NCBI GenBank assembly: GCA_030248215.1
Contig: JASANG010003031.1
Location: 95,038 to 159,037, forward strand
Source of the DNA: Enoplolaimus lenunculus
Taxonomy: Eukaryota; Nematoda; Enoplea; Enoplida; Thoracostomopsidae
DNA: 64,000 bases
Reading direction: 5' to 3'
Shown here: positions 46,867 through 58,821 of the stretch, one piece after another
Position numbering within the stretch: position 1 is the stretch's first letter
How the letters are laid out: every line of letters starts with the position of its first letter
Translations under genes and position numbers: made by a program
Notes under the pieces: model-generated
What the model was told of the DNA's origin: nothing
Seen by the model: only the letters and a program-made list of their open reading frames with translations
The model's database searches: none

Positions 46867-49800
46867 ATGTCTGGTGAAGAGTTTCAAGATAACAAATCAG
46901 TTTTGGAGGATATGAAGCGAGAGTTAGAAGAAATAGACCCAACAAAGTTCCCTCAGGCTGCTCGGCTACTGACTGATCGTAAGCTCGTTGGTATAACATT
47001 TCGGTGTCAAACCTAAGTTGAGCTTGGTATTAAGCACGTAGAAAAACCTTAATTTTTGCTATGACTTATTGTAATATGTTTTTGTCCAAGGCAACAGCGC
47101 TTACGTAAAAAGTTATGCACTGAACAAGCAGACTGCTGTCTTAAAACTTAAAGCGTTAATGTGTGATTGCTGCGTGTATATTCTTACATTATAACGTATA
47201 ATTTTGTATCAATGCTAACGACTCAGCATGCTTGGTTTTTATGAAATAAGCGCAATTTTTCTGTGTGCGATACCATGGTGGCAACAAAGGTTCGGATTCG
47301 GATTCGGCAAAGTTTGAGGTTCGGATTCGGTTGTGGAAAAGCCGAATCCAACAAAGTTCGGCAATATGTTTTTTCATGTTTAAGCAATAAAAAATTTTCA
47401 ATACCTTGCTATAAAAATCAATATTTTTTATTTCAGGTGAGAAATCTCAGAACTGACGTCGGGACGAAATATATTAACGTATTAAAAGTTATACGGCTGG
47501 CATTGCGTTGATATGCTGAAACAAATAAATATATCTGAAATTTGCAATATGCAGGTTTCGGATTCGGCAAATTAGCACTGGATTCGGATTCGGTCAAATC
47601 GTGGATTCGGTGCCATCCTGTGCGATACCACCTTTAGCAGCGAAGAGTATTTGGAAGTTTGATCTCTCTGGTTCTGTTTCGGCAGATAAGAATCAAATGC
47701 AATGCGCAACCGGAATTATGAAATATCGGAACCGGTATCTGAAAAATACTGGAACCAAAGCCGGCAAGAGAAAAATCCTATTGCCATAAAATTAATTTGT
47801 AATCAATAAATAAACTACAGTTTGTTCAAAACAATTTGTTTGTTTTACGACAGGCATTTCTCATCTAGAAACTGATGATCCTGAACCTGATTATATCGAA
47901 GTCGATGTTCAAACTCCGATACACATCACGAAGAAAGTGCTGATTCCAGTAAAGCGCCATCCCAAGGTAGGATAATGTCTAGATAGTAGATTGTGTTGTG
48001 TCCCATTCGCCTTTGCATTTTAATAACTCAAAACAAACTAAAATAAAGCAGTTATTGAGATATATTCGTGTGTTTGCATGCAAGTGTAAGTACCTATCCC
48101 AATCTAATGCTAAACCGACATTCAAATATAAGAACGAAACTCACAGTTCTTCCTTCTGTGGCCTATGTTATTCAAAGTGTTTCCTGGACAAAGCTTAACA
48201 CTTTAACACCGACCCGCTTCCATTATTCTATCTTTATGTAAAGGTTGCGTTCAGTTGCAATATATATTTGTTTGGCCTGTCTTACTTGTACGGTCAGGCA
48301 TCCAGTTTTCCAAGGTGCTATAAAATGAGGTGCAGCTTAGGATTAAGGGTATTGTTTTCACTTAGATTTAGTTTTGACTTATTTTCACGTTGAACTTTAT
48401 GCCTATAAATGAGTGGGCTCAGGATTAAAGGTTAATATTTTTGTATTTGCTAAAAATGAACATGCAAGGTACGAAACTGAACCTTTGACAAGTCGTGTAT
48501 ATTATTCTACAAGAACCTCACCTTCAACGAATTTTTAGTTGCAAAAAAGTCTTACTGCAATCACAACGATATGGAACTGCAATACACACGTATAATTGAA
48601 TAATACGCTAAGTATTAAATGAATATATAAAGGCAAGTCAATCTAAGTCAAACAGTTTCATTTTTTAAATTTTTAAACAAATATCCGGCAAGAAAAAATT
48701 CCGGAGCCGGAGCATGATACGTATATACGTTGTAAATTATAAAAGTTTTTCATGCCTCGTTATGTAAGTCGTGTTTTTGTATTATAGTTTAATTTTGTTG
48801 GGAAACTGTTGGGACCCAAAGGCAAAACGCTGAAGGATTTGAGTACAGGAAATCGAAGTCGAATATTCATCTTTGGTGCTGGGTCAACACGCAACAAAGA
48901 AAAGGTATATAACTTAATTTGTATCGGTTTTGAGTGCATTATAGTTATTTAACCGAGTTTTTCAGGTATTTACCTACCCCTGTCATCCTATATAAAAGAT
49001 AATCATTGTAAGCATTCATCATTACATAAGTAAAGTAATAGTGAACGATAAAATCATAGTGGCAACAAAGATTAGGATTCGGAATAGTTAATAATTTCCG
49101 ATTCGGTTGTGAAAAACTCGAATCCAAAAGCCGAAACCAACAATGTTAGACAATACGTTTTTTATTTTTAAACGATAAAAATTTAATTAACTTGTTATAT
49201 ATACGTATATAAATCAATATTTTTTGTTTCAAGTCACAAATCTCAGAATTGAGGTCGGGTAATAAATATTGATGGTTAACAGTTTTGCTGTTGGTGTTGC
49301 GTTAATATTCTTAAACATATTAGTGATATATGTTTGAACTATTACGACATGCAAGATTCGGAATCGGCAGATTAGCACTGGATTCGGATTCGGTCAGATC
49401 GTGGATTCGGTGCTACACTGCTTCAAATATGGAACTTTGTGTCCCTTGAAGGTGAGCACGGCAACAGTGAGAGCTAATTGCAGTTGAGTAAACGATGAAT
49501 CATTTTTCTAAATTGCTATCTCTGTATTGGCTTGATACTAATAGTTTTAGCTTGAAAATTGACTTATTCAATGATTGAGTGACACTGAATAATTTACAAA
49601 ACATTGGGTTTTCTTCAGTGTTTGAACTAATCTGTAATGTTAGAATTTCTCTTCGTTCAGAACGAAATTATATTTCCACAGGAAGACAAATTGGTAAGCT
49701 CAGGAAATCCAGAATATTTGCATTTACGAGAGCCATTGCATGTAAAAATCGACACAACCGCGTCACCTCCAGAAGCGTATCAAAGATTGGCAAACATTCT

Positions 49801-52408
49801 TCAAGAACTGTCACGATATATGCGACCGGTATTTTGTGTCTTTTTAGTAACAGTGTATTCTCTGTTGACAAACTTGGGTACCAGATTTAAGCATCAGTGG
49901 CTTATCCAAAAAAATTTTGATGAAAAGGGGTGCGCAATATATATTTGGAAAGAAGCCTCGCAACCGAAGCGAACGAGATGCTAAACGGAATTTGTTATAA
50001 GCTTATCTTTACACTGGAGCTTAGGCTTCGAAATATGCTTATACTACTGCTTTGGCCGAATATTCAATGGGTATTTTTTAGGTTAAAGATGATCTTGTGT
50101 ATAACCAAATGGAAGAACTTGGGCTGCCTGTGCCTGTTGAACGAGCAAGCGATAACACTTCTCGCCAACTTTCTCAACAGCGGATGGCTGGTAACACAAA
50201 CCGGTCGTCGAGATTTGCAGCAGATGAGATGTATAATGTAGGGTAAGAAATTTAAGACTCCACACCAAGTAGTATAGCTGCAGCATCTAAAAAGAAATCC
50301 CCGGACATTGATACACAATTTTTCAAAGTCCAACCCAGGCTCGGAATTTTTCGGTGAACATTTCCGGAAAATCTACAAGGTAGTAAAGCATCATTGAAAG
50401 CTTTGAAAAAAGTGCAGAGAGAAAAATTTGAAAAATATTTTCGAGATAATTAAAATTTGTGCTATTTAACTACCTCGAAGACAAAATTGTTGGGTTTGCT
50501 TTTTTCAGAGTTCAGCAGGGAATTGAAAGTTATCTTCCTCAGAGAGACGATTCTACGAATTATGATGCTTATGTATGTTTGTGATCTTTTTTGTCAATCT
50601 TTTTAATTAAGTATATTTAGTTTGACATGAACGAAACACTGTTAATCTTGAACGGCATTCTCAAATAACTATACCTATCACCATTTAGTTATAGGTTTTA
50701 CAGCAGGCGAACAGAGATGGACTGTTTCGGTTAAAAACCGAGCCCGAAGCCGAGACGTGACTACCGAGACCGTCCAAAAAAGTCTCGGTCTTGGTCAATT
50801 TTTGGTCATCACCAAAATTATTAAATGCTTTTTTATTAGGTTTTTTGTGTTTTTTATGAAATGTTACGAAGCCAGTTACCAGTCAATAATAAGTGCTAAA
50901 AACGAGAACTTGTCTTTAGACAATTTGGTTTCCCAAGTTGCACTCTGATGAAATGCGAGCTTATGTACAGGTAACTATTAATAACCGCGTTGTGTGTTTT
51001 TGTGTAGTGGAAATATCTTATGTGCGGCTCCGGCTGGGATATTTTACGATCTGTACGCACTTGACAGGCGACTACAAATTGGGACACACTTCGCCTTGCT
51101 ATGCAAGAGATATAGCCGTCAGAGTGAATGGGCGAAAGGTTAAAAACTGCACAACGAAGTTAAAGTTTTTGATTTTACTCTTTATTTTGTGTTCAGCTAT
51201 TATATATGTTTCAGAACCAGAATTCCTCAGCAGGGCAAGTAGTGTCCGCTGGACCCCCTGTTCCGCCTCTTGCACCATGTGTGGTCAGCTATCCGGGATA
51301 TTACTATCAAGGCGCCACTCCACAGTAAGTAAACATTCCATTTATTTCGTTTTAAAATTAATTTTGCTCCAAAAATTAGTGGTTTTAAGTTTAACTGGTC
51401 AATTTGGTTGCAATATTTGCACGCGACACCAGTATATTCAGATTCAGAACAAAAAGGTGGCAGGTCAACTAAAAATCTTATAGAACAATATATAAACTAA
51501 GTCTATTCAATTTTCTATATCAAACTGTAAATATTTTAGCATTAATTTGCATAATATATACTTAAATTAATGTTCCGGTGTGAATAATTTCAGGAATTTC
51601 GGAGCTTCTGCTCCGAGTCAGTCCTGTGGCAATAATGATGAAGAAAGACTGCTCAGACAGTGTACGCTGTGTAACTTTCTATATTAGTGGTATTGTTAGC
51701 TTTTTGGTATTGAACACTGAACACAAGGTTAAAACACATTGAGTGCTAGTGTGTGGGTATATCTCTTGTTGGCACTCTAGTAGAGTTAAAGCAAAATGAG
51801 ATAAGATAAAATTGAACTCTCAATTATTCTGTGCCACCAGTGATCTTGATTAATTCACTAGAGTGAAAATTTTTTCAGCAGTCAGTTAGACAGGAATAGT
51901 AATATCAGTTGTCAACTGTTCTCTGGCTACGGCTGGCCTTTGGACTCGACTCGAGTTCAAAACTCGAGAACCAAGTGACCAACTACATCTGAATGTTGTT
52001 TTTAAAATTATTAAAAATTGTTTTAGATTGAAAACTGGAATTGAATATCATATCAGATAGAATTGTTTTTCGTTTTCCTTACAACGCTCGGCGCTCTTGA
52101 TTTAATACGCTACGCATTAATATAGATATAGTGTTTCTTCTTTTGTTTCAGCCAGATTTGAACCGGTACAACCAAGTGGTGGTAACGATGTTCGCAATAG
52201 TGGCAGCTTGAATCGCAGCAGTTGTAGTTCTGGAAAACGGCAATCGATGTATGGTAGACCTACCCGTGGTTCGCCTACCTACGAGAGCGCACGCCCAAAA
52301 AGATCTCGAAACAATTCGTCATCCATGTCAACTGCAAGCAGTGAAAGCCCTCGACCAGATCAATCACCTGAACGGCACAGATCATCCCCGAAACCCGACT
52401 CAGATTGA
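46867..52408 (+). CDS. KHDRBS-like: Sam68/KHDRBS-like STAR RNA-binding protein
   Basis: STAR proteins bind U/A-rich RNA through one KH domain and control splicing and RNA handling in the nucleus. Nine coding exons join in phase with AG/GT borders: 46867-46978, 47854-47966, 48788-48904, 49682-49828, 50082-50242, 50509-50572, 51215-51324, 51594-51661, 52152-52408 (382 residues). Residues about 13-36 match QUA1. The KH core runs from KKVLIPVKRHPK (64-75) over FNFVGKLLGPKG, with the GxxG loop GPKG at 84-87, to GNPEYLHLREPLHVKIDTTA and the SPPEAYQRLANILQELSRYM helix. GNPEYLHL and PPxEAY resemble Sam68 (GDPKYAHL, PPCEAY) more than Quaking. The segment after the GxxG helix (STGNRSRIFIFGAGSTRN) is diverged. 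The C-terminus lacks Sam68's RG repeats; it is Tyr-containing (YPGYYYQ), then Ser/Arg/Pro-rich. The ATG is chosen because it opens QUA1 in frame; upstream is non-coding. Confidence 0.88.
47276..47618. mobile_element. GGATTCGG-rich element in KHDRBS intron 1
   Basis: The element is bounded by an exact 12-bp direct repeat, tgtgcgatacca (47264-47275 and 47619-47630). The ends ggtggcaacaaaggttcgga and (inverse) ggatggcaccgaatccacga are weakly inverted. Its ends are made of ggattcggattcgg iterations. A second copy is in intron 3 (49057-49425) and a partial one lies upstream of the gene (46525-46650). The superfamily is unknown. Confidence 0.6.
49057..49425. mobile_element. GGATTCGG-rich element in KHDRBS intron 3
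   Basis: Collinear with 47276-47618 (gtggcaacaaag, gattcggttgtg, aaatcaatattttttgtttc, ctggattcggattcggtc, ggattcggtgc). No clear flanking duplication remains. Confidence 0.55.
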
Positions 52409-54816
52409 AACGGTAGGTTCAGAGTGTGCATGAACGTAGGGATATTAGGGATATTGGTCAATATGTTCCCAAAACTTCGAAAACAGGGTATTGTGGTTCG
52501 GTATCGGGAATATAACTCTTTTGGAGCCTTTGGTTCCTGACTAAGGATCTCAATTAGCGTCTGAACTAAGATTTTTGTTGTTGTTCTAAACATGTCAAAT
52601 TTAAATTGTTACGAGACGATACGATTTTGCTGCGATTAATTCGATTTTGAAAAAAATTAACTGACATAAAAGTTATAGTCGCCAAATTGGCGATTGACGC
52701 AACACGTTTGTATGCGCATAGATGCTTTTATGTCTAACATCGATGAATACCTTGCTAACTGTGACTTTAATATAGCAGACGTTATATGTTTGCAGCAGGA
52801 TACACAGATGGCTTAGTTCAGTGGTTCATTCATATAATTACGAACCGCGAGGTCGGGGTTCGATATGTTTATATAACCTGATTTTCAGCAGATTCGCAAC
52901 GGTTTTTTAATCTGACTTTGCGGTACTTGCTTACTTTTTCCATGAAAAATGTCCGATCCACGAAATGACTATTAATGAAATAGGTTACGGATTAGCGTTA
53001 TGCCTTATAGGTTTAGCCTAACGTCTATCTTAGAAAATGAGCACACAGTATTGTGGGGAAAATCTATGTCTTCTGTCAAATTGAGAAAGAAAAGCATGTG
53101 CCATATTATCTGCGTATGGCCGTTTTCGTATCTACATATTTCCACGATTCATGGCGAAATTTATTTAGCAATCCTTGCGCTGATTTTGCGAAAGCTTTTA
53201 TAAATGCAGGGCGTGTAAAAAACCTAAAAATACCTTATCATTTATAGTTGGTCTGCGTGGTAAGTTTGTTTATGTGAAATCCGATAGGATGTCTACGATT
53301 ACGATATCGTAAACAGGGTCATCAAAACGGAACTGCATTGTATTGAAAGTAGAATTGGAACATCAATTGTATACCTGAGCCTGAAGTAGAAATTGTTCGA
53401 CTGTTTACTAAGTATAACGTAATGTTTATTCCCAAACTTAGAAGCAAATATGATTTTAAGGAAGTGCATTTGAATATATGCGTATGGCTAAGTGGTTACT
53501 AGATCGTTATTCCATATTGAGAGTAAACTTGCTCGTAAACACGGGGAAAGTGCGCAAAAACTTTATTGGTTATTACTGCTATAGCAGCATTTTGCTGTAT
53601 ACATAGTTGTGCTGGTTAGCATTAATTACATAAAATTACACATTTCAGGTTTAAGATGATTTGAAGACAAAGGGCAAGTTATTAATATGGTTAACTCAAA
53701 GCATAATCTTCTGTCGCATTGCGTTGCACTTCGCAAGGCATTTAAATTCCCTTTAATTTAGTTAAATTTTTGCTCATTTTACAGTTAAAATACCAGTCGG
53801 TATGGTAAAACACTACTTGTTCTTGAATTATGTATAGTTAGTGTGTTTGCGGTGCATTTGTTCAGCGGCATCTATATACAGTCCAGAATGTTGAAATGTT
53901 ATGAGATCCATTTCAATCTGATTACTCGCTTAGTTCAATGAGTTGTGGAAATGAATTCGGAACGTAGAGGCAAAAGGTTTTGTAGCTTGCTTACTTTGAA
54001 AGTAATATGAAACTTTGTGAAGGGTTATACACGTTTGACAGAATACCTTTCCAGGCTTGCAAGATATGTCAAGGCAAATAGGGGGTGCATTACGGTGAAT
54101 GGGTTTGTTTTACGTACCAACCGGTATTTTAACAAGAACATTCTGTTTGATGTTTTACGACGATGATAATCAGTGTATTCTGGTGATTTTTATTTATTGT
54201 TATTGTTCCATGGATAAGAGAATTCTGAAGTTTGAAATCCGCGGACTAAAGTGTAATGCAGCCAATGGCTTTGTTGTTAAGAGGTATATAAATATGTCAG
54301 AATTTTTTCAATTGGGTTTTCTAATTATTACTATGTCTAACTTAAAAGATAAAGTAAAGTTCGTGGCTGCATTGTTACTATATATGGGCACCGGATATGA
54401 AAAATATCCGGATATGTATTCGAAAAGAAACGTGTATCCAGATATCCGAATATATCCGGATATCCGAAATGCTATTGTAAAAAGTTTTTTTGGAATTCCC
54501 ACCAAAGTAGTTGGAGTTGATGAAAGAAATTCTGTTTCCGAACCTCAGTTAATAGAATATTATTTAAAATCTTAATTTCTTAACTGAAACATATCAATAT
54601 TCAGCAGAATAACAACTTCATATTTTTAGTTCATCTTAAAGTTATCCCAAGCAAGTCTTTGCATCCAATACGCACCGTCATGTATTAAATTTATACCTGT
54701 GCGAGAAACAAAATAAACTGAAAACAAAGTAATTACTTAACCATTTTGTCGTTGCTAAAAGTTTGCTTAAGTTAAGTAAATACTTAAGTTGCTGACAAAA
54801 TTTGACATATTACACA
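52409..54816. other. Region downstream of KHDRBS-like gene, no gene supported
   Basis: Probably includes the 3' UTR, but no convincing AATAAA was seen near the stop. Open frames at 53053-53247 and 54099-54575 have no recognised domain. The latter runs through an array of the self-complementary motif tatccggata at 54391-54468, which explains its repeated YPDIR residues. Confidence 0.35.
54391..54468. repeat. TATCCGGATA palindrome array
   Basis: ccggatatgaaaaatatccg, gatatccgaatatatccgga and tatccgaa contain several copies of a 10-bp palindrome in both polarities over about 78 bp. The tract could form hairpins. Confidence 0.6.
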
Positions 54817-55160
54817 CAGGGTGCAACCGGAATTCCGGTTCCGGCATTTTTTCACCTTCCGGTTCCGGTAAATTTTTACCGGATTTAACAATTCGGGTGT
54901 TATAATTTGGCCGTTTTCTTAACTTTGTTAATTTTTAAGAATCTCTTGAAAGCCACGTATACTCCGAATATAAGCCATTGATGTTGGATTTCACTTCAGT
55001 CGACGACGAAAATCTAAAATACAATAAATAAAATAAGTACCTATGTTCGACTAAGGTTGTTTCACAAATAATAGAGCAAAAAAATACGATTAAAATGAAA
55101 TTTTTGGTGAAATGCATTTTTCATCTGGTTCCGGTAAATTGTTTTTCCGTTTGCACCGTG
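54817..55160. mobile_element. hAT MITE, CCGGAA family (reverse of 33463 copy)
   Basis: Starts cagggtgcaaccggaattcc and ends tttgcaccgtg. The interior is the reverse complement of the copy at 33463-33836 with few differences, including the same short open frame. The 8-bp flanks (attacaca, attgcaga) are only partly alike. Confidence 0.75.
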
Positions 55161-55597
55161 ATTGCAGATTAGCAGCTCAGGCATGCTGATCTTGCTCTAA
55201 CTGAACTTGTAGACTCATGCTGCCTCTTCAATATAAAGCAGAATGATTGCTATTTTGTTGTGACAGTGGCTCACGTTTGGCATTTATCTATTTTTCGTTC
55301 GAAAAGTTAAGTATTTACGTAAATAAACGACTTAAATAATTTCTTAAATACAACATAAGTAAATACTTAAGTAAGATTTCACAAACCCAGCCGGTATGAC
55401 AGCAGATACATAGGACTAAAAAATGATTTGCATGTTTATATTCGACAATAATTTGCCATGAACCGCTTTGATAATCATTTATGTATTTTGTCAATATGCA
55501 TTTAAACCAGATGTTTGTTTAACCCATTCCTTGTGATGCAGAATTTGTTGTTCAAAAATGTCAGGTTTCGTCTAATTTTTTGAGCTGAATTTGGAAC

Positions 55598-55749
55598 CAG
55601 AGTCCATAAATGTAATTATCTCTAACTGTAATGTATAAATGACTCCAGACTCCAGAACCAAATAAAGTTGCGCTCGAAACTTTAAACCATGCTTAAGTTT
55701 GAAAGTACATTCCTAAATCGGTCCACCTATTATTCTGTTTACTACAGTA
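55598..55749 (-). mobile_element. Truncated TA-flanked MITE
   Basis: agagtccataaatgtaatta, tgactccagactccagaacc, gaaagtacattcctaa and the end ttctgtttactacagta match the family of 4233-4729 and 56881-57300, in the orientation of the first. Confidence 0.55.
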
Positions 55750-56261
55750 TAAGAAATTGCCAAGAATTTTGGCCGGCGTATATATTATATACAGCATTAA
55801 TGCTTGATTTTATTTCGCAACTGGAAACAGGCATCTGGTTGAACATTACCGGATCTGGGCGTATTAAGGTGATTCGTTGTATTTTTATAGATCTGTGTAA
55901 GTACTTATTTTGGGACTATAAGAATAGTATTAAATATGGTTTGTTCACTGTACGAGCAGCTTCTGGTTAGTTTGTTCGTATACCGTGAGTGATTTTTGAC
56001 ATGATTTTGTTTGCATTATTGGGACAGTTGTGTAACTTTGGGTTGTCAAGTTTTTCTTCGAAAAGAAGTCATGGCAGCACAGGATTTTTTACTGCTGTAG
56101 TCTGTCATCGAAAGCCACGCGGTTTTTGGCACATGAGATGAAGTTTAATCTTTAGACTGTTTTTTTCGTAGGCGTATCCTCATGTTGAGGCTTAAGCTTA
56201 CGAATATGCTTATAACTACTGTTGACCATCTCAAAAACATCGGCCTGGTCTGCGCACTTAC

Positions 56262-56476
56262 GCGTAATTCCTGCCGGAAATGGTCCGGCTATGCCATATA
56301 TTGGCCGTTCTGTATCCGCCGCTGAAAGTAGGGCACCACTAAAAGTAACTTGAGCTGATGTTTGTACGATTTGGCGTAAGTATATTTCAATGTGGTCCAT
56401 TCTTCTTGGAACGAAAAACGACTCATATATACATAGTTCGAGGGAAGGGTGACATTCGATGGAATCTCTATTACAG
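56262..56476 (-). CDS. Unassigned exon candidate
   Basis: A 215-nt stretch open on the minus strand between an acceptor (gatttaatcag) and a strong donor (acgc/gtaagt). It would encode CNRDSIECHPSLELCIYESF, FVPRRMDHIEIYLRQIVQTS, AQVTFSGALLSAADTERPIY and GIAGPFPAGIT in one frame, with codon choice that looks coding. No partner exon was found on either side and no family was recognised. It could be a single exon of a gene whose other parts are outside easy reach, a relic, or chance. The open frame runs on beyond the donor into a dispersed repeat. Confidence 0.25.
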
Positions 56477-56880
56477 CTGATTAAATCAAGCGGAGGACAA
56501 GCCAAATCAATTCAATTTCAGGCTGCCAACGCAAGTATATATACCTAAGTATTCAGTAGTTTTTAGCAAACTTTAGAACAACAAGTTAAAACAAGTGCCA
56601 GTAATTGTTACGTTGGAGAAATTAGCAAAATATCAAAGGTGCAATACTTCGAAGTTCTCCATGTTGTTTTTGTTGTTGTTGTTCTTGTTTTGTCGTCAAA
56701 AATTGAAGCTGGCTATTTATTCCGAGCCCTATTTGATTCCTTCAGATACTGTTTGAAACCAAGTATGTGTAAGCATTTATACACTGGTTTGTACATATTC
56801 ATTCCTTATTTGGTTGATGGGTATAATTAATTGTTTTCTGCAATAAAATTCACGCTTTGCATTGTTATTTATGACGTAAC

Positions 56881-57300
56881 TACTGTAGTGACCCGAATAA
56901 GAGGGGGGACTGATATTTATTTGGCCTCTCCAGAGGGTACCCCTTGTTATTCGGTTACAAACTGTTATTTTTTAACCCACGCTCCGCCGCCCTTTTTTAC
57001 TGTGATATCGGGTACTGCAAATATCCGCTGAATTTATTTGTCTTGTGTGACAATAACTGGAGTGATAATACAAGGTTATACTTTTAGGAATGTACTTTCA
57101 AAATTTAAGTACGCCTTAAAGTTTCGAACTCAAGTTATTTGGTCCTGGAGTCATTTATGCGCTACAATTAGGGTTTGACATTTATGGACTCTAGTTAATT
57201 TTTAGGGACTATCCGCTCACGGACTCTTATTTAGGATACGGACTCCAGTTGATTTGGACTCAAAATGGGGACCCCCTCTCTTATTCGGGTCAATACAGTA
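56881..57300 (+). mobile_element. TA-flanked MITE, best-preserved copy
   Basis: The left end TACTGTAGTGACCCGAATAA then gagggggg, and the right end (inverse) TACTGTATTGACCCGAATAA then gagaggg, form an inverted repeat of about 27 bp including the flanking TA. The interior contains gaatgtactttcaaaattta, tttggtcctggagtcattta and gacatttatggactctagtt, shared with the copies at 4233, 55598 and 57403. It is non-coding. Confidence 0.8.
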
Positions 57301-57402
57301 CTACTTTTAGCCATAATACTTTTCCCTCAAAAAATATATACAATTATTGTTTGCAACACCTTTACATGTTCTTTCTCGAGCAGAACGGCTTGCTGCAGCG
57401 CA

Positions 57403-58578
57403 TACTGTAGTGACCAGAATAAGAGGGTGAGCTTCCTTGCAAGCAGAGTAGAATAATGGGTAATTTTCAAGGACCTTTGCTATGTTATGATAATATGTTG
57501 TTGCCTTCTTTGGTTTATATAATTGCTTTCGTTGATGTAAATGTGGTTTATCCTTTTAATAAAACCCGGGGTGTTCGGCAAACGAGCGCTTCGGACTTAA
57601 ACTTAAACTTTGTACCCCTCGTTATTTGGTTACGGACTGTTATATATTTTTAACCCACGCTCGGCCACCCTTCGTTACTGATATATATCCGGTACTGCAA
57701 TTTATCCGTTGAATTAAACGTTTATTGTCTTGTGTCAGTAGCTTATGCGGGTTTCAGGTTATATTGGGGCAGCCCGGAACACGTTTTGTCCCATGTTGAT
57801 TCGACGTCAACATATAATTTTGCTAACTAAATAGCGGATAATACAACAAAGTGTGAATGTCACAAGATATTGGCTTACAAACCATAGATCTCATGCGACC
57901 ATCGTATACAGATAGCCATATTATGTCATATGATACCGCGTAACAATTATGCGAATATCATATGATATTCCAAAGTTCAACTTAATAACATGTGATCTTG
58001 TGTAGGACAGTGCAGTTTTTGCACACTGATAAAACAGTAAAAAGTTTGATAATCCAGCATTAAATAATTTCGAAAGCTGAATTAGCTCCTACGTTTTTGT
58101 TTCTGGCCTGAATTTTCCCAAAATACATTCCTAAGCACGAATAATTCAAATTTCACATTTTAGTATCACTTACATTCTACAGGGCATTCAGGCTAGCTTA
58201 CCACAACTTTGCAGATTTTTTGAAACATGTCATATGATATTGGAAGACAATATTATGGAATATCATATGATATTGCACTACAAACAGTCAATGTCACATC
58301 AGGATAACAGACAATTCCAATTTTTTGAATTTGAGAGCAAATCAACGTACAGACAAAATGTTGCCTGCTAATTGTAATAGGGACAAAACGTGTTCCAGGC
58401 TGCCCCAGTTATAACGTGAACTCCGCATTTATAAAAGTACTTTCAAACATTATGTACGCTTTAAAGTTTCGGATTCAAATTATTTGGTCCTGGAGTCATT
58501 TCTGCGCTATAATTAGCGATAATTGACATTTATGGACTCTAATTAGGGTTTAGGGACTCTATCCGCTTACGGACTTGC
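57403..58578 (+). mobile_element. TA-flanked MITE split by another element
   Basis: Begins tactgtagtgaccagaataa and carries the family interior (gttatttggttacggactgt; then, after the insertion, tttggtcctggagtcatttc). It is split by the element at 57765-58407, and its right end is lost where the tRNA-bearing repeat starts at about 58580. Confidence 0.65.
57765..58407. mobile_element. 643-bp MITE with 28-bp inverted ends, nested
   Basis: The left end tggggcagcccggaacacgt then tttgtccca is matched by the inverse of the right end with one mismatch in about 28. gttata lies on both sides as a possible target duplication. The interior has several atatcatatgatatt palindromes. No coding capacity. It is inserted in the MITE at 57403-58578. 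Confidence 0.75.
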
Positions 58579-58579
58579 A

Positions 58580-58757
58580 AAATCTTCACAAGACGTGAGA
58601 AAATCTTCACAAGACGTGAGAGCCCCCTCGGGCTTGTCAAGGTCTTATAGCTCAATGGACATCGTAAACACCTCCCACCCGTGAGACTGTGGGGATGGAA
58701 TCTACCTTGAATTACATATCGTGAAATTGAAAATATTCAAGTGAGAAAGAGTTAACG
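58580..58757 (+). mobile_element. tRNA-bearing MITE, right part only
   Basis: Begins with a duplicated aatcttcacaagacgtgaga block, then tatagctcaatgg (A-box-like), cctcccacccgtgagactgt, ggatggaatct (B-box-like), and ends gtgagaaagagttaac. It matches the right part of 24946-25215; the left TTAACCC end is absent. Confidence 0.55.
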
Positions 58758-58821
58758 GAAATATTCTCAGTTAGTGTCTACGCTTTTGAAATATTCTTAC
58801 TTAGTATGTATAACCCTTTCA

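Noticed and set aside
54099-54575. 158-codon open frame on the plus strand
   Set aside because: No recognisable domain, no splice partners, and its distinctive YPDIR repeats come from a palindromic tatccggata array.
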